A stretch of DNA of 57,706 nucleotides from Ascidiaceihabitans sp. (GCA_028825475.1 JAPKAB010000016.1:1-57706), one strand, 5' to 3'. Positions 27,253 to 36,291 are shown, counted from the stretch's first letter. Translations and numbers: made by a program. The notes: generated from the sequence alone by a model not told the origin.

Positions 27253-28047
27253 ATGAATGCTCAAACAGAAGCCACGCCCATCATCGAGATGCGCAACATC
27301 AGAAAAACCTACGGGCCTGTTATTGCGCTTGCCGGTGTTTCTATCAAAATTTACCCTGGCGAATGTCACTGCCTTCTAGGCGACAACGGCGCGGGTAAAT
27401 CAACATTCATCAAAACGATGTCTGGTGTTGTAAAGCCAACTGATGGTGACATCGTCGTCAATGGCGACATACAGAACTTTGACAATCCACGTGATGCAAT
27501 GGAGGCTGGTATCGCGACAGTGCACCAGCACCTTGCCATGATCCCTTTGATGTCTGTGAGCCGCAATTTCTTCTTAGGCAATGAGCCAACAAAGAAGATC
27601 GCGGGTATCAGTTTTTATGACCGTGAAAAAGCGGACCATGAAACTATGGAAGCCATGCGCAAAATGGGCATCAATCTGCGTGGCCCTGATCAGGCCGTTG
27701 GCACCCTATCGGGCGGTGAACGCCAGACGGTTGCCATATCACGCGCAGTACATTTCGGTGCAAAGGTATTGATCTTGGATGAACCAACTTCTGCACTGGG
27801 CGTACGCCAAACATCCAATGTTTTGGCAACCATCGACAAGGTGCGCAAAGAAGGTGTGGCGGTTGTCTTCATTACGCACAATGTGCGCCATGCTTTGGCC
27901 GTTGGGGATCGTTTCACGGTTCTAAATCGCGGTACAACACACGGCACAGCGGAACGTGGCGGCATCACGCCCGAAGCACTTCAGGACCTAATGGCTGGCG
28001 GCCAAGAGCTTGCCTCGCTTGAAGGCTCCTTGGGCGGCACCGTTTAA
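27253..28047 (+). CDS. Sugar/inositol ABC transporter ATPase (single ABC domain)
   Basis: The product is 264 residues with one nucleotide-binding domain: Walker A GDNGAGKST, Q-loop around VHQHLAMIPLMSV, signature LSGGERQTVAISRA, Walker B VLILDEPTSALG and the His switch FITHNVRHA. Monosaccharide importers of the Rbs/Ara type usually carry a tandem ATPase of about 500 residues. This is the shorter FrcA-type form, which probably acts as a homodimer. It starts one nucleotide after the permease stop with GGGGAG upstream. Confidence 0.92.
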   Translation: MNAQTEATPIIEMRNIRKTYGPVIALAGVSIKIYPGECHCLLGDNGAGKSTFIKTMSGVVKPTDGDIVVNGDIQNFDNPRDAMEAGIATVHQHLAMIPLMSVSRNFFLGNEPTKKIAGISFYDREKADHETMEAMRKMGINLRGPDQAVGTLSGGERQTVAISRAVHFGAKVLILDEPTSALGVRQTSNVLATIDKVRKEGVAVVFITHNVRHALAVGDRFTVLNRGTTHGTAERGGITPEALQDLMAGGQELASLEGSLGGTV

Positions 28048-28063
28048 TGATTGGAGTGGCGCA

Positions 28064-28294
28064 ATGACCAAACGGCGGCCCAACGCCCTAGAATTGCGCC
28101 ACCCCTTTTTCCGCCCGCTTTGGCGACGGATTGTCCTGATTGCTGTTCTTGCAGGATGGATGGTTGTCGAAGCCACAGCTGGTAACGCCGTATGGGCGTT
28201 TCTAATGGCCGGCATAGGCGTCTATTCAACTTACGTCTTTTTCTTTGATTTCGTTTTGCCCGATGATGTAAAAGCTCAATCGGAAAATCCATAA
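28064..28294 (+). CDS. Small two-helix membrane protein in the inositol importer operon
   Basis: The product is 76 residues. A basic N-terminus (MTKRRPNALELRHPFFRPLWRR) is followed by two hydrophobic segments (about residues 23-36 and 41-63) and a short acidic tail. GGAG lies 7 nt before the ATG at 28064. A longer frame from 28010 would overlap the ATPase gene by 38 nt and has no better ribosome site. I recognise no family. Its place between the transporter ATPase and iolB suggests a transporter accessory or a small envelope protein co-regulated with inositol use. Confidence 0.7.
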   Translation: MTKRRPNALELRHPFFRPLWRRIVLIAVLAGWMVVEATAGNAVWAFLMAGIGVYSTYVFFFDFVLPDDVKAQSENP

Positions 28295-28323
28295 ATCCAA
28301 CACTAATGAATTGAGATTCTCAC

Positions 28324-29130
28324 ATGGTAAATCTTCTTCGCTCGCCGACCAATACATCCGGCAAGGTACACGACATAACGCCAGAAACGGCCGGGTGGGA
28401 GTATGTTGGCTTTGGCCTTTATCACCTTAAAGCAGGTGAAACGGCCAACGAGGCAACAGGAGACCGCGAAGTAATTCTGGTTCTTGTCGAGGGCCACGCC
28501 GAGGTCCAAGCCGCTGGCATCGACTTTGGTAAGATGGGTGACCGCATGTCTGTTTTCGAAAAGACATCACCCCACTGCGCCTATGTTCCCCGCGATAGCA
28601 ACTGGGCAGCAACAGCCACGACCGATTGCGTTTTGGCAGTTTGTACCGCCCCCGCAAAAGGCAACTATCCAGCGCAACGCATAGGGCCAGATGGTATCGA
28701 ATTGACCCCACGTGGCATTGGCCAAAACCAGAGGTTCATCAACAATATTGCGATGGAAGATCGTGACGTTGCAGGTAGCCTTCTGGTCACCGAAGTATTC
28801 ACACCATCTGGGAATTGGTCATCTTACCCAAGCCACCGTCATGATGAAGATAACTATCCCGACATGACCTACCTTGAGGAAACCTATTACCACCGCCTAA
28901 ATCCCGCTCAAGGCTTTGCAATTCAACGTGTGTATACTGAAGACGGTGAGTTGGATGAAACCATGGCAGCCAAAGATGGCGATGTGGTTCTAGTACCCAA
29001 AGGCCACCACCCTTGCGGTGCCCCTTATGGATATGAATTGTATTATCTAAATGTGATGGCAGGCCCCTTGCGCAAATGGCGTTTTGAAAATGACCCTGCC
29101 CACGATTGGATTGCCAAACGAGATGCATAA
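28324..29130 (+). CDS. iolB: 5-deoxy-glucuronate isomerase
   Basis: The product is 268 residues and matches canonical IolB throughout: the opening KVHDITPETAGWEYVGFGLY, the middle GNWSSYPSHRHDEDNYPD holding the His residues of the metal site, LEETYYHRLNPAQGFAIQRVYT, and the end YYLNVMAGPLRKWRFENDPAHDWI. IolB converts 5-deoxy-glucuronate to 2-deoxy-5-keto-gluconate. It is the last gene of the rightward importer operon. A divergent second copy lies at 16936-17778, so the canonical activity is probably provided by this gene. Confidence 0.95.
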   Translation: MVNLLRSPTNTSGKVHDITPETAGWEYVGFGLYHLKAGETANEATGDREVILVLVEGHAEVQAAGIDFGKMGDRMSVFEKTSPHCAYVPRDSNWAATATTDCVLAVCTAPAKGNYPAQRIGPDGIELTPRGIGQNQRFINNIAMEDRDVAGSLLVTEVFTPSGNWSSYPSHRHDEDNYPDMTYLEETYYHRLNPAQGFAIQRVYTEDGELDETMAAKDGDVVLVPKGHHPCGAPYGYELYYLNVMAGPLRKWRFENDPAHDWIAKRDA

Positions 29131-29236
29131 GGCACCTGATTTCGAGACAATTTTCTACCTCTAAGCGGTTTCCACTTCTTTACTTTCTCGCCTTGGTCGC
29201 ATCTGATGGTAAAAACCACATATTCAGGTATTTTCC

Positions 29237-31099
29237 ATGACAGATTTTCTACTTCTCGCATTCCTATTCCTTGTTGCTGGTGTTTTTGCCGTACCAATCG
29301 CATCCCGTTTGGGTCTTGGTTCGGTGCTGGGCTACCTCATTGCTGGCATTGTGATCAGTCCTATTCTCGCGATCTTGCATGTCGATGTAATCTCGATCCA
29401 ACACTTCGCTGAGTTTGGCGTGGTGATGATGCTGTTCTTGGTTGGACTTGAGCTTGAGCCAAAACTGCTGTGGTCCATGCGCAACAAACTTCTGGGCCTT
29501 GGTGGTGGTCAAGTTGCGCTGACTACAATTGCAGTGATGATCGCAGCAATGATGATGGGTCAAGTTTGGTCTGTCGCTTTGGCTATCGGTTTGGTCATGG
29601 CTTTGTCTTCAACCGCCATCGTTTTGCAGACCCTGAACGAAAAGGGGTTGATGAAAAGTGATGGGGGGCAATCCAGCTTTTCTGTTCTCTTGTTCCAAGA
29701 TATCGCTGTTATCCCAATGCTTGCGTTGGTGCCGCTGTTGGCGCTGCCAGAACTGGTTGAGGGATTGCACCACGGCGCGGGCGATGATGGCCACGGCTCT
29801 GCCATGAGCCTTGTTGACGGCTTGCCAGCTTGGGGTGCTGCGATAGTGACCCTTGGGGCGATAGCCGCTGTCGTTATCGTTGGCTCCTATATGACCGGCC
29901 CCGTTTTTCGTTTCATCGCAGCGGCGAAGCTACGCGAATTGTTTGTCGCCACTGCCTTGATGATGGTGATTGGGATTGCATTGTTGATGACATTGGTTGG
30001 CCTTTCGCCTGCATTGGGCACGTTCCTTGCCGGTGTTGTTTTGGCGAACAGCGAATACCGCCACGAACTTGAAAGTGACATCGATCCGTTCAAGGGCCTA
30101 TTGCTTGGTCTGTTCTTTATGACCGTTGGTGCAGGGATCAATTTTGGTCTGCTGTTTGATAACTTTGCTGTAATCGTCGCGTTATCACTTGGCTTGATGG
30201 CGTTGAAAGTCGCTGTCCTCTACATTCTGGCGCTGGTCTTCAAAATTGAGGGCACAGATCGCTGGTTGTTCAGCCTTGGCTTGGCCCAAGCGGGTGAATT
30301 CGGTTTTGTCTTACTGTCCTTTACTGTTGCGAGCGCAGTCATTCCTAGTGATTTGGCCGATCGGCTTTTGCTGATTGTTGCGCTTTCGATGCTGTTGACC
30401 CCTGCACTCTTCATCCTGTTTGATCGCGTAATCGCACCACGTTTTGCATCAACTGAAGATCGTGAAATGGATGAGATCGAGGAAAAAAGCGACATCATCA
30501 TCGCCGGCCACGGCCGCGTTGGCGGTATCGTTAGCCGCATGTTGCGCAACATCGGCTTGTCTCCAACAGTGATGGACTTCAGCGCAAGACAGCTCGAGTT
30601 TCTAAAGGCTTTTGACGTGCAGGCATATTACGGCGATGCCACACGCCCCGATCTTTTACATGCGGCTGGTATTGAAAATGCCAAATTGCTTGTGATCGCC
30701 ATAGATGGGCGTGAACAGATCACTGAATTGGTCAAATATGTGCGTCACCACTATCCTGATGTGCACATCGTCGCGCGGGCCATCGATCGTGATCACGTCT
30801 ATGACTTATGGCACGCGGGTTGCCGCGATATCGTCCGCGAAACCTACGACAGCTCCCTTCGTATGGCACGTTCATCGATCGAGGCCCTTGGCTACAACCG
30901 CGATCAAGCAAGCCGTATGACGGACGCATTCACTGAATTGGATCGAGGCAGCATGGTGATGGCAGCAGAGCACTATGATCCGGATGTCCCAATGCATGAA
31001 AATGACGCTTACATGGGGCGCGTCCGCGAACTGCGCGGAGACTGGGAAGCGGAAATGACTGTGCGCGTGCAAAAAATTATGGATGAGAAAACCACATGA
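29237..31099 (+). CDS. Kef-type monovalent cation/proton antiporter (CPA2) with TrkA-N domain
   Basis: The product is 620 residues. The first 400 residues contain about a dozen hydrophobic segments with the CPA2 patterns GLGSVLGYLIAGIVISP, FLVGLELEPKLLW, ALSSTAIVLQTLNEKG, SFSVLLFQDIAVIPMLALVPL and LGLAQAGEFGFVL. From about residue 418 a Rossmann-type TrkA-N domain follows (SDIIIAGHGRVGGIVSRMLR), then a short regulatory tail. Such proteins couple potassium or sodium movement to protons and are gated by nucleotides or glutathione adducts. The stop overlaps the start of the MATE gene by 4 nt (31096-31099), so the two are one transcript. Confidence 0.9.
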   Translation: MTDFLLLAFLFLVAGVFAVPIASRLGLGSVLGYLIAGIVISPILAILHVDVISIQHFAEFGVVMMLFLVGLELEPKLLWSMRNKLLGLGGGQVALTTIAVMIAAMMMGQVWSVALAIGLVMALSSTAIVLQTLNEKGLMKSDGGQSSFSVLLFQDIAVIPMLALVPLLALPELVEGLHHGAGDDGHGSAMSLVDGLPAWGAAIVTLGAIAAVVIVGSYMTGPVFRFIAAAKLRELFVATALMMVIGIALLMTLVGLSPALGTFLAGVVLANSEYRHELESDIDPFKGLLLGLFFMTVGAGINFGLLFDNFAVIVALSLGLMALKVAVLYILALVFKIEGTDRWLFSLGLAQAGEFGFVLLSFTVASAVIPSDLADRLLLIVALSMLLTPALFILFDRVIAPRFASTEDREMDEIEEKSDIIIAGHGRVGGIVSRMLRNIGLSPTVMDFSARQLEFLKAFDVQAYYGDATRPDLLHAAGIENAKLLVIAIDGREQITELVKYVRHHYPDVHIVARAIDRDHVYDLWHAGCRDIVRETYDSSLRMARSSIEALGYNRDQASRMTDAFTELDRGSMVMAAEHYDPDVPMHENDAYMGRVRELRGDWEAEMTVRVQKIMDEKTT

Positions 31100-32499
31100 G
31101 CCATGAACAAGCCAAGTTCCTCAGCGGCAACCTGACACAACACATCATAACGATGTCCATGACAGCTGCCGTTGGCTTCTTGGCGCTGTTTTTGGTCGAT
31201 TTGGTCGATATGATTTTCATCTCCATGCTGGGCATTGATGAATTGGCTGCCGCAGTTGGCTTTGCCGGATCTATTTTGTTCATCACCACCTCGATCAGCA
31301 TCGGCATGGCTATTGCGGGTGGGGCGATGGTGGCGAAATCGTTGGGCGAAGATAATCCTGAACGCGCGACCGAGTTGTTGACCCATGTGCTGATCGTGGG
31401 GGTGGCTTTCGCCATTGTATTTGCCAGCATAATTTTCACCAACCTGCACAATCTAACCGCATTGGTCGGCGCAACTGGTGAAACCCAAGAGCTTGCTGTT
31501 TCATACCTTCAAATCTTAATCCCAACGATGCCGATCCTGATGATTGGCATCATTGCCTCTGCGGCTCTGCGCAGTCACGGCGCAGCAAAACTGTCTATGA
31601 TCGTCACGTTGGTTGCTGGGGTCGTGAACGCCGTCCTCGATCCAATCTTTATCTTTGGTTTTGATATGGGGCTGGACGGTGCGGCATGGGCTTCTGCCAT
31701 CTCACGGGTGTCTATCGCTGTGACGGGTCTGTGGTATATATCGCGCCGCTACGGTGGGTTCACAGGCTTATCAGTCGGTGCAGTTGTGCGCGATCTACGC
31801 CCTATTGCAGCCATCGCTGTCCCCGCAATGCTTGCGAACATCGCAGCACCAATTGGCGGCGCATACGTGACGCGCGTTGCAGCGGAATTCGGCGAAGCAG
31901 CGGTTGCGGGCATGGCCGTTATCGGACGCCTTACCCCAATCGCATTCGCGCTGATCTTTGCCATGTCTGGTGCAATTGGGCCGATCATCGGCCAAAATTT
32001 CGGCGCGGGCCAACACGGGCGCGTTCGCTATGCCTTTAACAGCAGCATGGTTTTAATCGTCGCCTACGTAATCCCTGTTGTGTTTGTCTTGTACCTTGCA
32101 CGCGGGCCGATCGCGGACCTGTTCAACGCAAGTGGCGTAACACGCGATCTCATCTTCTTATTCTGCGGTCCGCTGTCACTGGCATGGATATTCAACGGCA
32201 TTATCTTTGTCGGTAACGCGGCCTACAACAACCTAGGCCACCCATTCTATTCCACCTGGGTCAACTGGGGGCGCAACACATTGGGCACTATCCCGTTCGT
32301 TTACTTTGGCGCACAACTGTGGGGCGCTGAAGGAGTTCTAATTGGACAGATGGCCGGTGGAATGTTCGCCGCGATCATTTCATTTATATTAGCCGAACGA
32401 TTGCTAAAGAAGGCCGAAACCGATCAACTGACCAAAACAGTTGATCCAGAGTTCAAAGAACACCAACGATCATTCAAGATCATGCACCATCGTCGGTAA
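31096..32499 (+). CDS. MATE-family efflux transporter
   Basis: The product is 467 residues with about twelve transmembrane segments in two homologous halves. The start ITMSMTAAVGFLALFLVDLVDMIFISMLG and the patterns GAMVAKSLGED (first half) and GAIGPIIGQNFGAGQHGRVR (second half) are typical of MATE drug/sodium or drug/proton antiporters of the DinF/NorM superfamily. The substrate cannot be assigned. It is translationally coupled to the Kef-type gene, which suggests the pair counters cation and toxic-compound stress together. Confidence 0.9.
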   Translation: MSHEQAKFLSGNLTQHIITMSMTAAVGFLALFLVDLVDMIFISMLGIDELAAAVGFAGSILFITTSISIGMAIAGGAMVAKSLGEDNPERATELLTHVLIVGVAFAIVFASIIFTNLHNLTALVGATGETQELAVSYLQILIPTMPILMIGIIASAALRSHGAAKLSMIVTLVAGVVNAVLDPIFIFGFDMGLDGAAWASAISRVSIAVTGLWYISRRYGGFTGLSVGAVVRDLRPIAAIAVPAMLANIAAPIGGAYVTRVAAEFGEAAVAGMAVIGRLTPIAFALIFAMSGAIGPIIGQNFGAGQHGRVRYAFNSSMVLIVAYVIPVVFVLYLARGPIADLFNASGVTRDLIFLFCGPLSLAWIFNGIIFVGNAAYNNLGHPFYSTWVNWGRNTLGTIPFVYFGAQLWGAEGVLIGQMAGGMFAAIISFILAERLLKKAETDQLTKTVDPEFKEHQRSFKIMHHRR

Positions 32500-32512
32500 C
32501 AAATGAATGTGA

Positions 32513-32540
32513 TCCTGATCCAAACAGTGTTGGGTCAGGA
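32513..32540. terminator. Bidirectional hairpin between MATE and small hypothetical gene
   Basis: TCCTGATCCAA (32513-32523) pairs with TTGGGTCAGGA (32530-32540) around a 6-nt loop, 11 bp with a single G-U pair. The right arm contains the stop codon of the leftward gene (32535-32537). No clear U-tract follows on either strand. Confidence 0.6.
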
Positions 32541-32813
32541 CCCATCATCGTCTGGCACATTGCCAAGGCGCACCAGAAAATCTGGTGTTCCAACTTCATC
32601 AGATTGTGAATCCTCAACAATCATGTAGGCGTCCGCCCCCACACAGGTTTCGTTACGGTATTCGCGTTCTGCACGTTCTTCGGCATCTGAGGCTGTGGAA
32701 TATTCAAACTGTTTGTCGATTGCCAAAGTCACCACACCAGAACCTTGTTTTTTCTCAACGTAAGTTTGGCAAATGTAATGCGTCTTAGTATTTGTTTCAT
32801 CGGTATCAGCCAT
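32535..32813 (-). CDS. Small hypothetical protein, 92 residues
   Basis: The protein is acidic and hydrophilic, without signal peptide or membrane segment (MADTDETNTKTHYICQTY ... DFLVRLGNVPDDDGS). A segment around residues 38-55 (YSTASDAEERAEREYRN) is helical and charged. Two cysteines occur. I recognise no named domain, although short proteins of this appearance are common in Rhodobacterales. GGAGG lies 5 nt upstream of the ATG. It stands alone between the MATE gene and the photolyase pair. Confidence 0.65.
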   Translation of the reverse strand: MADTDETNTKTHYICQTYVEKKQGSGVVTLAIDKQFEYSTASDAEERAEREYRNETCVGADAYMIVEDSQSDEVGTPDFLVRLGNVPDDDGS

Positions 32814-32998
32814 CAGAACCTCCAGAATGCAATGCCATGGTTCAGCGCCAAATTGGACGGAACCAATACCCTACATGTGTCGATGCGCAGCTGTGAGTGC
32901 AACTTGCAAATTTACCATCCGATGACTTTCAAAGGTTTAGTCGAAAACCATGGCCGTTCATGGCTTGTCAGACAGCCCTTTCACACTAACTGACGGTC

Positions 32999-33214
32999 AT
33001 GAATATAAATACCGAATTCAGCACCGCACACGTCAGTGAAATCGTTCAGATGGCACTTTCTGATCACGTAAGCTTTAGCGATATAAGACGCGAGTATGGG
33101 ATCAGTGAAAAGCAGGTTAAGAACCTGATGCGCGAGACACTCAAAAGCGGCAGTTACAGGGCTTGGCGCAAACGTGTGCGCACCTTTGGCGACCGCCGTG
33201 CCGAATATAAATAA
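32999..33214 (+). CDS. TIGR03643-family protein (photolyase neighbour)
   Basis: The product is 71 residues with the family pattern VSEIVQMALSDHVSFSDIRREYGISEKQVKNLMR followed by a basic end (SYRAWRKRVRTFGDRRAEYK). The middle resembles a helix-turn-helix, so nucleic-acid binding is likely but unproved. Members of this small family (DUF2805-like) are frequently encoded beside cryptochrome/photolyase-related proteins, as here (38 nt before the photolyase gene). No strong ribosome site is visible before the ATG. Confidence 0.85.
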   Translation: MNINTEFSTAHVSEIVQMALSDHVSFSDIRREYGISEKQVKNLMRETLKSGSYRAWRKRVRTFGDRRAEYK

Positions 33215-33252
33215 CAACGCTCCGCCAACATTCGTGACCAAAGGAAACTAAC

Positions 33253-34788
33253 ATGACATTGCGACTGATCCTTGGTGACCAACTGGGCATGGGCATCTCA
33301 AGCCTCAATGAAGCGTCAAAAGAAAACGACCTCATTTTGTTGTGCGAGGTCAAGACTGAGGCCACCTACGTCAAACATCACAAAAAGAAGATCGCATTTG
33401 TCTTCTCCTCCATGCGCCATTTTGCCGATGAGCTGCGTGCGCAGGGATTTGATGTTCGATACAGTTCTTATGATGATCCACAAAATTCAGGCTCGTTTCT
33501 GGGTGAGTTGAAACGCGCCTTAGCCGAGACCAACAAAACTGATGTTGTTGTGACCGAAGCATCTGAATATCGGCTGCGTGATGATATGTCCCGTTGGGGT
33601 GAGCAGTTGAACGCCACTGTGACGGTCCTGGACGACAGCCGTTTTCTGTGCACCCACAGCGCATTCAATGACTGGGCCGAAGGGCGCAAACAACTGCGCA
33701 TGGAGTATTTCTATCGTGAAATGCGCCGTAAATATTCCGTTTTGATGAATGATGCCCAACCGGTTGGTGGGCAATGGAATTTTGACGCAGAAAACAGAAA
33801 ACCACCAAAAGAGGGTTTAAATGTACCCTCAACTTACCACACCACGCCTGATGCCATCACAACAGAAGTTATCGCGTTGGTAGAACAACATTTCCCCGAC
33901 CATTTCGGGGACCTATTGCCGTTTCACTATGCTGTCACACGCGAGCAAGCATTAGAGGCATTGGACAGCTTTATCGACACACGCCTTCAAACCTTTGGCG
34001 ATTACCAAGACGCAATGGTTCAAGGCGAACCATGGATGTATCACAGCCACATCAGCCTTTATATCAACTGTGGCCTACTTGACCCGTTGGAATGCATCCG
34101 CCGCGCAGAACGCGCCTATTACGACGGCGACGCGCCTTTGAATTCAGTCGAGGGGTTCATCCGCCAAGTCCTAGGCTGGAGAGAATACATTCGCGGCATC
34201 TATTGGCTGAAAATGCCAGAATACAAAGAGGCCAATTATCTAAACGCAACACGCGCGCTTCCCGATTTTTATTGGACAGGTGACACGCAAATGAATTGCC
34301 TGCGCCAATGCGTAACTGAAACCAAAGAAAACGCATACGCCCATCACATTCAGCGCCTTATGGTCCTTGGTAACTTTGCATTGATTGCAGGCATCCACCC
34401 AGACGAAGTGAACGAATGGTTCTTGTTGGTCTATGCCGATGCCTACGAATGGGTGGAATTGCCAAATGTAACGGGCATGGCATTGTTCGCGGATGGCGGT
34501 GTTGTGGCGTCGAAACCCTATGCATCCAGTGGTGCTTACATCAACAAGATGTCAGATTACTGCAAATCGTGCCGCTATAAGGTTGCCAAAAAGAACGGCC
34601 CAGACGCTTGCCCGTTTAACTACCTTTATTGGGACTTCCTTACACGTAACCGCGAGCACTTTGCAGGCAACCCACGCATGGGGTTAATCTACAAAAGCTA
34701 CGCGCGTATGAGCGACGAAAAGCACGATGCGGTAACGGATGACAGTCAGCGGTTCTTAAAAGCCCTAGACAGTGGGCAAGCGGTCTAA
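33253..34788 (+). CDS. phrB: PhrB-type iron-sulfur (6-4) photolyase
   Basis: The product is 511 residues of the prokaryotic cryptochrome/photolyase-related (FeS-BCP) group, which repairs (6-4) photoproducts in DNA with light. The N-terminal alpha/beta domain starts LRLILGDQLGMGISSL. The helical FAD domain contains QVLGWREYIRGIYW and WVELPNVTGMALFADGG. Four cysteines placed to bind a 4Fe-4S cluster are seen at 349, 437, 440 and 453 (MNCLRQC, DYCKSCRYK, PDACPFN), a spacing that matches the Agrobacterium PhrB cluster shifted by one residue. AAGGAAA precedes the ATG. It probably forms a transcription unit with the TIGR03643 gene. Confidence 0.93.
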   Translation: MTLRLILGDQLGMGISSLNEASKENDLILLCEVKTEATYVKHHKKKIAFVFSSMRHFADELRAQGFDVRYSSYDDPQNSGSFLGELKRALAETNKTDVVVTEASEYRLRDDMSRWGEQLNATVTVLDDSRFLCTHSAFNDWAEGRKQLRMEYFYREMRRKYSVLMNDAQPVGGQWNFDAENRKPPKEGLNVPSTYHTTPDAITTEVIALVEQHFPDHFGDLLPFHYAVTREQALEALDSFIDTRLQTFGDYQDAMVQGEPWMYHSHISLYINCGLLDPLECIRRAERAYYDGDAPLNSVEGFIRQVLGWREYIRGIYWLKMPEYKEANYLNATRALPDFYWTGDTQMNCLRQCVTETKENAYAHHIQRLMVLGNFALIAGIHPDEVNEWFLLVYADAYEWVELPNVTGMALFADGGVVASKPYASSGAYINKMSDYCKSCRYKVAKKNGPDACPFNYLYWDFLTRNREHFAGNPRMGLIYKSYARMSDEKHDAVTDDSQRFLKALDSGQAV

Positions 34789-34915
34789 TTTTCCTCTGGC
34801 AAGGCGACAGACCCATCGCAACCAAAATAGGCTTGGACAAACAGCACTACAAAAACCATGCGATTAAACAATCTATGCGCTGGCATGAAATCTAGCTACG
34901 GATATTTTGGAACCG

Positions 34916-35791
34916 TTATGTCGAAGTGGGCCTGGAATCTTCGCTTAACCAGTCGATAAATGCAGAAACCTTGGACTTCCGCCTGCCATGTGCCCTCATG
35001 ATATAGGTGAACCCACTGGGTTTAAACCCGAACGGAGCGGCCAAACGTCCACTTTTTATATCTGTATCGACAAGATGTTGGGGTGATATACAAAAGCCCA
35101 GACCGTTAACCGCGGCCTCGATAGCGATCGACAAATGATCAAACTCAGACGAAACGGATTTATCTTGAACGGAGGTATCCCAATCCTCCCAAACCTTCGG
35201 GCGTGTTCTCGTCGTCAGATGCGAAAATCGCGCCAAGTCTGCGACGCCAAAAGTGGCACTGGCATTTATCAAACTTGCACTAAGCACCGGACCCAGCATT
35301 TCTGGGAAGAGACACGTATCAGATGCTTGCAATGCCTCACCACTTGAAAGCACCATAATCGAGACATCAATTCGGTTCATATTTTTGTCAGGGCGGCGTG
35401 GATCAGTCGATAGACGCAGATCGAGTTCAGGATACAGCGCCCGAAACCTGTGAAGCCGAGGGATTAGCCAACGAATTGCCGATGTACTGAGACACGCAAC
35501 ATCCAACAATCGGTCCCTAGCAGGATCCAATGTCCGCAAAGTTGCATCAATTTCATCCAGCGCTTTTGTCAACGCGAGGGCGAGGCGTTCACCATCTTCA
35601 GTTGTTTCGCGTGCACTTGCCGGCCCGTCAAACAGATCGAAATTTAAAACTGACTGCAATTGTGAAATTTGGCGACTAACGGCACCCGGTGTGACCAAAA
35701 GTTCATTGGCGGCAGATGTCATACTTTTGTGCCGGGCCACGGCTTCAAAGGTTTTAAGTGCATTGAGCGAAATTTTGGAACGCAGTTTCAT
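34916..35791 (-). CDS. LysR-family transcriptional regulator (GcvA-like)
   Basis: The product is 291 residues. The N-terminal winged helix-turn-helix is typical (LNALKTFEAVARHKSMTSAANELLVTPGAVSRQISQLQ), with a co-inducer-binding domain following (LRTLDPARDRLLDVACLSTSAIRWLIPRLHRF). It diverges from the tautomerase gene with 92 nt between starts, the usual arrangement for a LysR protein and its target, so control of that enzyme is inferred. The effector is unknown. Confidence 0.88.
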   Translation of the reverse strand: MKLRSKISLNALKTFEAVARHKSMTSAANELLVTPGAVSRQISQLQSVLNFDLFDGPASARETTEDGERLALALTKALDEIDATLRTLDPARDRLLDVACLSTSAIRWLIPRLHRFRALYPELDLRLSTDPRRPDKNMNRIDVSIMVLSSGEALQASDTCLFPEMLGPVLSASLINASATFGVADLARFSHLTTRTRPKVWEDWDTSVQDKSVSSEFDHLSIAIEAAVNGLGFCISPQHLVDTDIKSGRLAAPFGFKPSGFTYIMRAHGRRKSKVSAFIDWLSEDSRPTST

Positions 35792-35883
35792 TGAGAAAAA
35801 CTCACAGATTGATTTCTTCTTAATCGTTACCCAATTTTACGACGAATGGCTAATTGTCCTACGAGCTGAAAAAGGAGAACACC

Positions 35884-36291
35884 ATGCCAATCGTACGAAC
35901 AGCCGTCAAAGCGGGGACATCACCCGATCTAAAACAAAAAATTGTTTCTGGGATTCATGCCGCCCTCGTTGACAGTATTGGCATGCCCGAAGAAGAACTT
36001 TTCAACTTGGTTCAGGATTATGACCCAAACGACTTCTTTTACAGTCGGAAATTCAATGAAATATCTAGATCCGACAGCATTGTTCTGATCGAGATTACGA
36101 TGAGACGTGGCAGAAGCGATGCAATGAAGACCGCGCTATATGCGGGTATTGCCCGAAACCTTGAGCAAAACGCTAACATCGATCCACGTGATGTATTCAT
36201 TTTCATGCACGAGAACGATCATTCCGATTGGTCAGTCGGCAACGGGAAATTTGCAATGAAAATTGTTCAACAACCAGGACAAGACGCATAG
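35884..36291 (+). CDS. Tautomerase-superfamily protein, malonate-semialdehyde-decarboxylase-like
   Basis: The start is fixed at 35884 by AAGGAG just upstream and because Met removal then exposes Pro as the N-terminal residue, the catalytic base/acid of the superfamily. A start at 35854 would bury it. The product is 135 residues. Features shared with malonate semialdehyde decarboxylases are the length, an Arg-x-Arg pair (Arg75 and Arg77 counting Met) and the C-terminal DWSVGNGKF segment. At the place where that family has a catalytic Asp, this protein appears to have Glu38. The reaction is therefore uncertain. It is divergent from a LysR gene. Confidence 0.8.
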   Translation: MPIVRTAVKAGTSPDLKQKIVSGIHAALVDSIGMPEEELFNLVQDYDPNDFFYSRKFNEISRSDSIVLIEITMRRGRSDAMKTALYAGIARNLEQNANIDPRDVFIFMHENDHSDWSVGNGKFAMKIVQQPGQDA

